From contig JACCIC010000170.1 in the NCBI GenBank assembly GCA_018907035.1, positions 1,051,001 through 1,115,000 of the forward strand: a stretch of 64,000 nucleotides of DNA, written 5' to 3'. Position 1 is the first letter of the stretch; each line of letters starts with the position of its first letter. The notes under the pieces were generated by a model that saw only the letters and a list, made by a program, of their open reading frames with translations, did not search any database and was not told the origin of the DNA. The translations under genes and the position numbers were made by a program. The DNA is from Sycobia sp. Sy_11 (taxonomy: Eukaryota > Arthropoda > Insecta > Hymenoptera > Epichrysomallidae). Positions 11,730 to 21,951 of this stretch are shown here, in pieces.

Positions 11730-12680
11730 GATGTCAACTCCGCTTAATCTATCGCTAACTGACGAATCGACACCAGTTGTAGAAAGTTTACTGCGAAACG
11801 TAGCTGGTAACAGTAGGAAAGAGTTGAACCGACGAGTGACCAGTCATCAGTTAAAGAACCATCGAGTCTAACTGATATAGAGAATAATACAACTTTACAA
11901 CCAAACACTACCAATAACTGTAAACAGATCCCCGATACACGAGTTTACGACGAAAGATCTAGTTTATCCTCTTCTATCTCAAGCAGCTACTTCAAGCTTT
12001 ACGAACAGGTCCTTCTATCGAACATAAACAAAAACAGTGATCTCACGGTCCTAAAAAAACAATTCAACTAACCCCGAAATGGCGATCACAGCAAAACCAA
12101 ACTGTGTCCCTAAAGGATGCGTTGAGAGTAGTTCCCGAATTTCATGGATCTAACATTCCTTTAAGCCAATTCCTGGAATGTTATTCAAAAGCAACGGAAA
12201 TGATAGCGCCGGAAGCCGAAGAGAACTTTGCTAAATTGTTAAGAAGTAAAGTTACAGGTGACGCTGGGCAAGCGATTATAGGAACTACAATTCCGAACCA
12301 TAAATGATTTTAAGGGTTTCTTAAAGGACATATACTTCCCGTCGAAAACGGTACACCAACTCCTTGGTAAATTAAGCAGCGAATTCCAGAAAAACCAAGA
12401 AAATGTTATTACGTTATAACGTTATTACCTACGCGAATCGAATACGGGATATTGGGTCACAAATTCTAGAAGCTAATCGGTTAGCGACAAAAAGAGCGAA
12501 TACTCGCGAATTCAAGGAAAGTATTGAAGACTATAGTGGAATGTTTTTAACGGGGATTGAAACCCTGAAATCGAACAAAGATTAAAAGATAAAGAAGCCA
12601 TAACTGAAATTGTGAAAGAAGCTATTGCTCTCGAAAGACAGATAGAAGTTCAGAAATTATTACGAGACCGGCGAACATAC
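11730..12680 (+). pseudogene. Gypsy gag relic
   Basis: A start ATG at 11730 opens MSTPLNLSLTDESTPVVESL, interrupted soon after. The best-kept part, 12104-12307, reads SLKDALRVVPEFHGSNIPLS then QFLECYSKATEMIAPEAEEN, resembling the capsid opening of insect Ty3/Gypsy gag (ALRVVP.F.G..I....F). A further frame at 12403-12585 continues the capsid with IRDIGSQILEANRLATKRAN. No CCHC zinc knuckle is visible, as in errantivirus-like gags. Several stops and frame changes make it non-functional. Confidence 0.7.
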
Positions 12681-13320
12681 ACATAAGACAGGCAGATTAA
12701 ATTCGAATGCAGATGCATTTTCCAGAAACCCCCTGAGGTATTCACAACTAATAAAGGGGACGACCAAAGAAAGTTACGCAAGGGGAACTTAAATTAAGCC
12801 TTACGTCAGATAATCGGGAAACAACTCCCCTTAATGAAAAAGAAACAACGTCTTTATCAAAGGATCCTAAATAAACACCTATACTAGGAGAACGTCAAAT
12901 GTCACCCATACCAGAAGTTCACAAACTAAATCCCCTATCAAACAAATTTGATTGAAAAGCTTTAGCAGATGAATCTGAACTAATGCCTAGAATCGGTAAA
13001 AGGCCTAAACGAAATACTACAGAAAATACACCTTGTTATATTGAAAGTGAAACTGAATTAACTGACAATTTGAAGCAGAAGAATCGCAATCTATTTCCAT
13101 AAAGACCAAGGAATAAATTACAGCAAAAGTGGAATCGTCGAAACCAAAGATTTACTCTGCCACAGAAAAGACAACATAATATGTTTCGTTACCAGTGGTG
13201 GATAGCTCTGCGACGAAGGAGGACGAAAATTAATAAAATATAAAATAATATATTAAATATAAAATATAAAATACAAAATATAATATAATAAATATTTATA
13301 AAATATTTATTAATATTTTA

Positions 13321-13535
13321 TAGAGGCCTACGATAGCTCTATCGCTAGAGCGAAGGACTAGTAACTTGGTGATCCGAGTTCAAATCCCGATCTCAGCCGA
13401 TTGATAAGGCACCGCTGTAATAATTTACATGTGCTTTGTTTACAAACACATCGCAGACCTCCATCGCTGATTAGCACCGATATTTGAAAGCATAAATAGA
13501 GCGACGTTAAATAACATAAAAAAAATATATATATA
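13321..13535 (+). mobile_element. tRNA-derived SINE, copy 1 (in the Gypsy element)
   Basis: Starts GAGGCCTACGATAGCTC. It has an A-box-like TAGCTCTATCGCTAGAGC (13334-13351) and a B-box-like GAGTTCAAATCCC (13376-13388) spaced as in a tRNA gene, a non-tRNA body, and an A-rich tail after AACGTCGC-type sequence (GACGTTAAATAACATAAAAA). The same sequence recurs in reverse at 29675-29889, proving it is a dispersed family. The flanks are AT-rich; ATATAATAAATAT on both sides may be a target duplication but is low-complexity. It fills the point where the Gypsy pol genes are missing. Confidence 0.8.
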
Positions 13536-13559
13536 TATAATAAATATGAACTACAAATC

Positions 13560-14900
13560 AACTTCATAGACATCGGGGAAGTCCAACAGAAAATGGGTAA
13601 AACATGTAGGAATTTATTTGCTTTATTGCTTTATGTATAAGAGGGGAACAACCAGTATCAATGAGCATAATCGAGCAAAACATATACAAAACATTATTAG
13701 TATTAAAAGAAATCTTGATTAAAGACAACGAGGATATAATTAGCATTGCCAAAAGCAAGAACATAGAAAATATAGAGTGGTCATGTATATTTGACATAAT
13801 AAAAACGGTCTTTGCGGACTCTCCAATAAAAGTAATTATTTGCAACGACACTCTTAAATACGTGTCCAAGCAGAAAAGACGAAATATTCTATGAACTACA
13901 TAAGTTACCTATAGGAGGACATAGGGGTGTGTCAAAAACATACAATAGAATAAAAAAAAATTATTATTGGGATAACTTAAAGGATAGTATACAAAGACGA
14001 ATACAGCAATGTTTAGAATGCCAGTTGAAAAAACTAGTAAGGATAAAAATAAAACAATCCATGGTGATTACTGATACACCTGGAGCACCATTTCAAAAGG
14101 TAGCCTTAGATATAGTAGAACCTCTAAAAGCTACCAAATTAGGAAATGAATATATTCTAACAATTCAAGACCAATTTTCTAAATTTTGTATGGGAGTTCT
14201 GCTATCGGATACTCTTCCCAGTAAGATCACGGATGCTTTTATTAAAAAATTCATCTGTATATTCCGAACACCGAAGGTAATATTAACCGATCAAGGTAAA
14301 AAACTTTCTAAACAGTTTAATGAACAGAGTAGCCAAGCGTTTCAAGATTAAGAAGCTACGTATCACGGCATTTCATCCGCAATGAAACGGCTCCCATGAG
14401 TGTTCTCATCATGCTCGGGGGGGATTTTTAAAACAATATAGCTCTAATGACAAGGAATGGGATAATTGGATTGAAATCGCCCATTTAAACTATAACACCT
14501 GTGTTCAAGAGAGTACAAAGCATACGCCATGTAAACTCGTATTCGGGAGACTAGCACGATTGCCATCTACTGATCCATTGCGAGAAGGAGATTTATTACT
14601 AACGTATAAAAGATATTTAATAGACTTGGTTACAAGGCTATAAGGCATACAGAAGTTAGCTTACGATAACTTAGTATCTTCAAAATTTCGTTCCAAAAAA
14701 TATTATGATCAAAAACTAAATAAACAAAACAAGCTAGGTAATTACGTATTTCTATTAGCAGGGCATAAGCCTGGAAAGTTCGAAAATTAGTATTCCGGAC
14801 ATCATAAAATCTTAGAAATATTAAATAAAAATAATGTTACGATACAAATTAATAAGAGCAGTAAAGTAGTCCATCAAATAGACTTAGAATATCTCACATA
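13560..14900 (+). pseudogene. Gypsy integrase relic (zinc finger, core, C-terminal part)
   Basis: The pre-integrase segment reads in frame from about 13650 to 13891; after a frame change comes GGHRGVSKTYNRIKKNYYW and CLECQLKKL, the HHCC zinc finger. The core has LDIVEPL (first Asp), ILTDQGKKLS (second Asp) and, past a stop at about 14385, NGSHECSHH (Glu position). The C-terminal part continues to about 14900 with HNYNTCVQESTKHTPCKLVFG-like and KYYDQKLNKQN sequence and ends HQIDLEYLT-stop. At least three stops or frame changes break it. It is of the Ty3/Gypsy class. Confidence 0.85.
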
Positions 14901-15462
14901 AATAAAGAAATTATAGAAAATAAAAAGAAATGTAAACAAGAACCAGTATCTTAAAAATAAAGATCCTAATTTTAACCACCATTATTCCACATCTCCTATC
15001 TATGACTATCCTAGTTAGGAGATGTAATCGCGCAACCTCATCACATTCTAATTGATGTACCTCACTGGAGGGGGCGTAGGAGGGGCCTGCCCATTTTACC
15101 ACTTTCGTTTCCCTTCATTTTCCTTTATGTTATAGTTTAAGATACTTATTTTTACCACGAACATATTTACATTTTGAATTTTTTTCAAGTATTCCTAACT
15201 ACCATTAAGTTTCTTTTTATAAAAACAAGAATTATAATATGAATCTTTGAAAACCCATTTCTGAAAATAAAAAAAAATAAATATAAAATTTTTTTTACAA
15301 AAGGCAAATTTTAGCAAAACATCCTTCATAAATAACGAAAATAAATTCTTTTATCTTTCTGAACAACCATATATTTATACGTTACGTGTATATATCTTAA
15401 TATATAAAGGTTACAAATATGTAAAGGAACGAGACTTACCTTATTTGGATTACAGGAGTACG
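14901..15462 (+). other. integrase-env spacer
   Basis: No ORF. It contains a G-rich purine tract near 15065-15090 and, just before env, TTTGGATTACAG followed by GAGTACGATG. The AG at about 15452 could be the splice acceptor that insect env-bearing retroelements use to make env mRNA; this is inference. Confidence 0.35.
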
Positions 15463-17018
15463 ATGTTCATCCAACTTCTTTTCACTTTTGTATTATTAAA
15501 AGCCAACACTGTTCGAGGAATTATAGGTTATGACTGTGGGTCACCAAACTCTAATGTAACTACTATTTCACTTACAGAGGTGGGAGAATGCTCAATTCCA
15601 GACAATGAAATCAATGTCACAAGTCAATACGTTCAATTATTACAAATTAATAAGTTCGATAATTTTCGCGTCATCCAATGTAAGGTTGAAATACAAAGAA
15701 CTATATATCATTGTGGCGCATTTTCTCATATATTAATTGTTAATAGCGGATAAGCGCAATACGTATACGAAGTTAGTTTTAGAGCCTGCGAAGACGATCA
15801 TGTGACCGGCGCATTAAACCTAAACAGTCGTATAATTCACAATCTTAGAGTAAATCAGTCTAGCATGGTATGATTCTTGCGGGAACCGCCAACTCGGATG
15901 GCGGTTGTAGTACAAGCTTTAGTTACGATTACGTTTAGAGACGGAAAGGGTGGAGTTGATCTAGATGGAAATCAGATCCGTCTTAAATCGGGAACCATGC
16001 GTCAGTTTTCGAGCGGTAGTTATATTGATTCAGAAGGTGGGTACACTTATTGGGAATCAATCAAAAAGATAATTGCAAATTTAATCAATTTAGCGTCCTA
16101 TATAAAAGACCCGTGAAAAAGAACTGATCTTGATCTAAAATTTGGCCAAACATTATACTCACACTCTAGTAAAGACGTCACGTTTGCACTAACCAGTAGA
16201 GGTTTTGAATATGTAGCGGATATAAAATAACAAAAACGGAACATCCTAAACTTGTTATATTTGAAACGAATGCCGGGCAATCATTTGCTAATACAAAAAG
16301 AAATCCTGTAACCGATCTAGATTTATTTACCTATGTTAATTTGAAATTTGTATACGTTGAAAATACATTGGTATACAAGTAAAGCAATTATATAGAGATG
16401 TAGTGTACCAACGCTGCAATTTAGAGCTTCAAGCATTGAAAAATGCACTTGCCATGGCCACTCAAGCACCGGATGAGTTTGCATGCAAATGAAAGGGTCT
16501 GGATATACGTCAGTTCTTGCCGGAGAAGTCAACCGCTTGATAAAATGTATACCAGTGGAGGTGAAAATGGATCATAGTGAAAACTGCTTCTTGGAATTAC
16601 TCGTAAACAGAAATAACGTTACGGAATATTTAACCCCAAGAACACATATACTAAAAAACCGAGGAACACAAGTTACCTGTAACCTCACACATTATAGCTT
16701 CATATAATGTTTCGAGAGCATTGGTATAAAATCCTTCTGAAGCCAACAGTAACATTACCACCTGCTATACTTAAACCTCAGTCGAAGCCAACCTGAAATT
16801 ACATAAGTCCTCAGGATTTGGCAACTGACGGTATTTATACCCAAGATGACTTAGACAAACTTAGAGAAAGAATCATGTTCCCAGTAGAAAGAGCATCACT
16901 TTTAAATTACGTGGTTAGAGAAATCCATGGTTATCCAGTAGTAGATCAAGATGGCACCAGGGTTAAGCTATTCAATAATGATGCTCTTGGAAAACTAGTC
17001 GACTTTACTTGGGACTGA
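15463..17018 (+). pseudogene. env glycoprotein relic, chuvirus-like
   Basis: Opens at ATG 15463 with a hydrophobic signal peptide (FIQLLFTFVLLKANTV), then a cysteine-bearing ectodomain (GYDCGSPNSNVTT; later IYHCGAFSHILIVNSG). Further blocks in order: VVVQALVTITFRDGKGGV with LKSGTMRQFSSGS and EGGYTYWESI (15877-16116), a piece around 16440-16707 with GYTSVLAGEVNRLIKCIPVE and YLTPRTHILKNRGTQVTCNL, and VDQDGTRVKLFNNDALGKLV (16818-17018). This block order resembles the glycoproteins of chuviruses, class III-like fusion proteins also found captured in insect retroelements. There are stops at 15751 and 15870 and several frame changes; no transmembrane anchor is left. Non-functional. Family call is from recall of motifs, not a search. 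Confidence 0.65.
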
Positions 17019-17040
17019 ATCTGGGCAAAACGAATATATA

Positions 17041-17330
17041 AATAAAATGGTTATGTGGAGGATGTAATTCCCCCTCCCCCCAATTGAGATTTTTATGCAT
17101 ATATATTATGTAGGCGCCCGCGCCGACTTGTCCAGAAACTGGCGACGCACGTGCCATCCCGCGGAGAAGCAAAACCTTAAGGCGCTCGCACGCGCCGTCG
17201 CGCCTTGTGCTGGATACGGTCCCTTACCCTTACCTCGCCGCGCCATGAGCCGCGAATAACCGTCGGCTGATGGAACGCCGAGAGGCCTAACCTACGCCAC
17301 GGCACGAACGAGTGCCGAGCGGCATTAATA
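17041..17330 (+). other. GC-rich block after env, possible LTR remnant
   Basis: Starts TGTGGAGGATGTAATTCCCC and turns into a GC-rich stretch (17110-17330) unlike its AT-rich surroundings. It directly follows env, where a 3' LTR is expected. No matching 5' copy was found, so the LTR call is a guess. Confidence 0.3.
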
Positions 17331-18000
17331 AAAAAAAAAAGAAAGTTATAGGAATAGTGATAAGATGAAGACAAAAAAAAATAGATAAAGACACGATCAA
17401 GGACAGAAATGCATTGGTAATATAGATAGTGGTGATAAAAGAAGAAAGGGAATGATAAACTAGTGTCATGAATAAGATCAATAGTCTAGTGATGAATGCA
17501 AAGGTAAGACAAATGACAAGAATAAAGAAAAAAAATGAATAGTGGTTAAGTAAAGATAAGAGATAAATGAATAAATAAGGAGGACAAAGTTAAGGGGAAT
17601 AAAATGAATAAGAAAGTGGACGTAGAGGTAAATGATAAGTAATGACAGATCATAACAAATGATAATAAAGGGAATAAAAAAACTTGATGGAAGAAAAGGG
17701 AAGGAAGGGAGAATGAATAATGATAATTAGAGGGAAGGATGATAATAATGACTAATGTCAAGGTAAGGATAAAAATAATAGATGAAAGGGACAAAAGGAA
17801 AGTAAAGATGAAGTGATACATGAGAGATTTGAGTGAACATAAATAAATAATAAGTGACAAATGAATAGTGATAGTAACGAGTAGTGGTGAAATAGAGATA
17901 AAATAAGAAATAAGAGGTTTAAATGAACATAAATAGATAATCAGGGATACAAGATGAATAATGGTAATACGAGTAATGAGGAAATAAAGATATAGAAAAA
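17331..18000. repeat. purine-rich degenerate repeat
   Basis: Plus strand is strongly A/G-biased (GATAA, GAATGA, AAATAG words). The last part repeats with a period near 90 bp: GAGTGAACATAAATAAATAA (17831) versus AAATGAACATAAATAGATAA (17920), followed in both by ATGAATAGTG/ATGAATAATGG and a GTAACGAGTA/GTAATACGAGTA block. Long minus-strand ORFs here are pyrimidine-run artefacts. Confidence 0.6.
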
Positions 18001-19554
18001 AATCTAGAATATCGAATATTGAAGATTTATGCTCTGTAGCAAGATAAGCACTTTAGTTAAGTATTATGGAGTATCCTCATGAAAGATCAGTTCATGGAGA
18101 GGCTGATTCCAAAGAAGAAATTTTAGACCCAATTAATAAAAAAAGAAAACTTTAACTTATGAACTAGTGTTAATGTATATTTTGAGCAATGACTATTTCA
18201 ATGAAGAACAAATTGGAATTCTTTTTCTTTATTCAGTTATAAATCAAGAATTAATTTACATTTATTTCAAACAAACAAAAGAGGAATGATTAATTTTTTT
18301 TATCTGTTTGAGTAGTACATTTATAAATTAAATAAAAACCTTAAAAATTTGTTCTTAAATAATTTCCCCTTTAATGTAGATTCAACTATTGTACATAGTT
18401 ATAGCATTCAAGTATTGATACATAGTTATAGCAGGCTGGTTTAGATTGTATCTCATCATTGTAAAAATTGTAACAATAACTCCGACTATTATATATTTAT
18501 AATATACTTAAAATAATTATATCGGATAGTCATTAGCTCTATGCGTTTACAGTGTGCCGAAGCTCATTGTAAATTATTTATATGTTTACGACTTATAAAC
18601 GCAAAAAAATAACTTACATCAGGAAATCACGAATTTGTAAACGAAACTATTACAAGAATCAGGTATCCTTAATTTTGTATAATGATAAATATCTAGAGAA
18701 AAATTGACAGAGGGCTACACGGTACAAACATCGTATATTATACAAAAAAAAGAAGATATTTCTAAGTTATTTTTTATATTATTTGCTATTTGCTATTGGC
18801 TCAAGTTATAACTATTATTATATTTTTGAGCCAATTCCATTAAAAATTATAAGTCCATATAAATTAATCATCATTCTTATTTTACATATTTACCCGCGTA
18901 TCGAGAAATAAATGTAGTTCAACCGTTATACAAATTTAAACATAGTTTCAGTTTTGTACTAGTTTGTATTTTTCCATATGCTTATAGAAGAAAGAATGAA
19001 AGCTTCCATCTAATTAGAGATAGTATAGGTGGATATAAACGTACACTTTTTTTTCTTTTAAACTGAATGAAGACTTAAGACGATTTTTTTCTTCTTCAGG
19101 AGTATCATATTATAGTAGTGAACTATTATTGATTTAAGTTACCTATCGTAGTAATACATGTGTAAAATCATACGAGTAAAGTGCAGTAAAAATATTAATT
19201 TTAGGCCGAAATTTATTACCATTGTAACGCTCATGTTAATTGTATTTTTCTGGAAGATTGAGGAGAACCGTTCAGATAGGGGTTATATTTTTTTTTGCTT
19301 TTGGGTAATAATAAATAAAAATTTTTTTTCTTCCTCATTGTTATGCGCGAGGGCCGTGGTCGGCCGTCGTCGGCCGCCGCCATACTCCCCCGCCCCCCTT
19401 CCTCCCATCCTTCTTCCCCGGAGAGTCGAGTGGTGTCGGGACGTAAGACAGAGAAAGGGTTATAAAAAAAAAGAAAAAAGGTTGGAGGGTAGAGAGGTCG
19501 TGGGAGGAGTTGCGACGCGGGGAGGGGGAATTGTCCTTGCCCGAATTCCGGATC
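18001..19554. other. AT-rich spacer with a GC-rich patch
   Basis: No recognised gene. At 19345-19550 the composition switches to C/G-rich (CGGCCGTCGTCGGCCGCCGC), just 3' of the leucine-rich pseudogene; it may be that gene's downstream flank. The plus-strand ORF across it has no recognisable domain. Confidence 0.35.
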
Positions 19555-20530
19555 TTACGAGAAACTAAATTCTACCTCGGTCAACGCGTTATTCCCTGAA
19601 AATATCGCCTCGAGAATGTACGAAACGTGTGTCTTTCGGTCGTTGGATGCGCAGTCCTTAATGGTCAAACACTTAAGCGTCTGATTGCCATTAAGCAACG
19701 TATACAGCTGATACGCTAGGAGGCGTTTACAGTTATCCAGGTGTAGCGTATGCAGACCAGTCGCGAATTGCGAATTTAGGAAGCTAGCGCGGAAATAATT
19801 ATTGTCAACAATTGATAACGACGTTATTTCCGGAATTTTGAGGTGCTTGTCGAGGATGTCGCGAGTTTCCGCTAAAACGAGCGTCGGAGTCGCGAAATGG
19901 GTCGTCCAGTACGGCTAGAACCAGGTTGAACTTTGCCAGGTCGATTTGCCGCAGATGGATAGGTTTACAGAGTGCCAATCTGATCTGGGTGTAGAGTATC
20001 AGTGATATTACCGACGTGTTCGTCCGGTTGTTGGGGGTGTTGAACTTGAGTACGGTGAACCGGAATTGCTCGGCGTCGGTGAGCATCGTTGAGATGGCCT
20101 CGGCGAAATTGTAGCGGGGTAATTCCGTGTCGAATCCTGTCGATAGGCCTCGGAAGCTATTTGGACTCCCCGCGGCCTCGAACAGGTTTAAGAATTCGCG
20201 TGCTTCTAGTCGCGACGTGATTCTTTTAAGCACGTCGTAACAGTTCATTGCTACGGCAAAGCGCGGATTTATCGGCACGATTGGAGTCGGCGGGATTTCG
20301 CGGCTATACGTAAAGCGGAGCTCGTCTGCGCAGGCCAAGCACTGGATTTCAGCAGAGCTGATAAGGTGTGTGCAATGCAGAACGGTTGTAGTGTTGTTAC
20401 CCAAGTTGCTCACTGAGGTTACTTATATGTTTTCAAGGTTGTGAGCCTCGAGAAACTTGGGAACGCGTTTCCGACTTATGCGAATCCGGATATTGTATAG
20501 GAAAAGGTCCAACACCGGTGCGTTGTCCAT
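19555..20530 (-). pseudogene. broken gene of unknown family with leucine-rich C-terminus
   Basis: On the minus strand a frame opens at ATG 20530 (MDNAPVLDLFLYNIRIRISR), hits one in-frame TAA near 20424, continues open to about 19893 (LTDAEQFRFTVLKFNTPNNR, IRLALCKPIHLRQIDLAKFN), and then needs a single-base frame change to stay open for 113 more codons to TAA 19557-19555. That last part reads LHTLHLDNCKRLLAYQLYTL, then QTLKCLTIKDCAS and LEAIFSGNNALTEVEFSFS, with the spacing of leucine-rich repeats. Reconstructed length is about 320 residues. Codon use is GC-richer than the surroundings. I do not recognise the family. It could be a decayed host gene (F-box/LRR-like) or mobile-element cargo. One stop plus one frameshift over ~970 bp indicates recent loss or an assembly error. 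Confidence 0.55.
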
Positions 20531-21403
20531 TATGAGTCGCGGTAAATTATATTTGCGGTCACTGCGTTCGTCACACATACTTAAATGCATCGCTCTCTGT
20601 TACAGACATGTTTTTTGCGTATATATTATTTTTAGAAAAATAACATTATTTAAGAAACATGTTATTTGAGCTTATTGTGTTTTTGTAGATTAGGATACTT
20701 TAAATGAACGATTTTACACTAAAGTTTTATAGCTTTTATATGTATTTAAGGTTTGTTTCTTTAAAGTAAAAGATTATTGAATTTATTGAATTATTGAAAC
20801 TCCATAATATAAGATCGTATTTTATTAACTGAGAATTTAGTTTTTGAATATAAAAGATTTCTCTACGTTATAAATTTTAGTTTGTGTTATACGTGATAAA
20901 ATTAATATAGTACTTGAATTTCTTTTATTTCTATAAATTCATGCATATGTGTTAAGCGAGATACATTTATAATATTGACTTGTTTAAATATTAAGATAAA
21001 TACGTTTTTGTTTCGTAGAAGTTAATGTAAAATATTAGATTAAATCTTCGATTATATGCGTAATAATTTTCAGATTCATATTTGTAAGTGCGAATTTGTA
21101 TACATATCAATTGACGACTTGGTTGATATGCGATCTCTGTAACTTAAAACCTAAAATCTCGGCACAAAGCGGCATTGCGTCGAAGAAAATGAATGTGTGT
21201 TGTCTAAAATGATGAAATATCATGTAAAGCAGAGACGGGAAAATGTCGAATATTCGAGAATGTTAAAATAATGTATCGTCGTTTTGCTTAAATGAATTTC
21301 AGTAAAGAAATATATTGTTTTCTATATTAAATATGAAAAGAACTTCATAGTTAGAAAAAAGTGATCGCGAGCGAACTCTAGTTAAAGGCCTACACATTTT
21401 ACG
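20531..21403. other. AT-rich spacer
   Basis: No gene or repeat recognised; upstream flank of the leucine-rich pseudogene on the minus strand. Confidence 0.4.
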
Positions 21404-21940
21404 TGCCGTGACGGAAAAACCGAAGGTTTTACTGAAAATTAGCATTTATACGGTTTCACAAAGAGGTGGCCGAATATTTGATAAAGGAAAATCTTGAGGT
21501 TTTCGAAAGAGGTAAATGATTACGCTTATAGAAGCAATTTCCGTGCTGTGTCGGGAAATTCGAAGATTTTACCTAAAAAAGCCTTTCTACAGATTTTCAT
21601 TTAAGTGAATCGTATTCTGGCTTTGTGGAAATCTTGAAAATTTCGAAAGAAGTGACGTGTTCGGTTTGCCACCTCGGGCGCTCCGACCGTCAGGCTGCGC
21701 TAGAGTTTGGGCTGCGATCTGCGAGTTGGGCTTATCTCCCGTAATTTAACCCTGCGAGAAGGGGCCTCGAGTCTATATAAACGCGCCGAAAGAGCGCTAA
21801 GATTCATTATTTTCTCGTCTCTCTTCAGGTTAATATAACTTTATATTATTTCGATTGTTCAATGTAATTTTATAATAAATATTTTATATTTTTATTACTT
21901 CGAATCTCTTTTGATTTAAAAATCAATCAAACATCCCAGC
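21404..21940. mobile_element. LTR-like block with two-copy ~140 bp repeat and TATA box
   Basis: GTGCCGTGACGGAAAAACC (21404) recurs as GTGCTGTGTCGGGAAATTC (about 21543), and GGAAAATCTTGAGGTTTTCG (21487) recurs about 140 bp on, so the block is a diverged tandem pair typical of LTR U3 regions. It is followed by CTATATAAACGCGCC (about 21773), ATTCATTATTTTCTCGTC and AATAAATA before 21940. It lies next to the 3' end of the minus-strand Gypsy pol. The TATA points along the plus strand, opposite to that pol, so the pairing is uncertain. Confidence 0.35.
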
Positions 21941-21951
21941 ATAGTAAGAGT

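Larger units (their letters stand above)
11730..17040 (+). mobile_element. Ty3/Gypsy retroelement with env, degenerate, reverse transcriptase missing
   Basis: Gag (11730-12680), a gag-pol linker (12700-13200), integrase (13560-14900) and env (15463-17018) relics follow one another on the plus strand in retroviral order. Protease, reverse transcriptase and RNase H are wholly absent. A tRNA-derived SINE occupies the gap. All reading frames contain stops and frameshifts. LTRs could not be identified with confidence: candidate flanks are the minisatellite region before 11280 and the block after 17041. The gag and integrase are Ty3/Gypsy type; the env is not of the usual insect errantivirus type but resembles chuvirus glycoproteins. 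Confidence 0.8.

Noticed and set aside
17287..17860. Minus-strand ORFs that look like multi-pass membrane proteins
   Set aside because: Complement of a purine-rich low-complexity repeat, which yields Leu/Ile/Phe/Ser runs.
19158..19568. 136-codon plus-strand ORF with Arg/Pro-rich end
   Set aside because: Spans AT-rich DNA and a GC-rich patch with no domain; overlaps the end of the minus-strand leucine-rich pseudogene.
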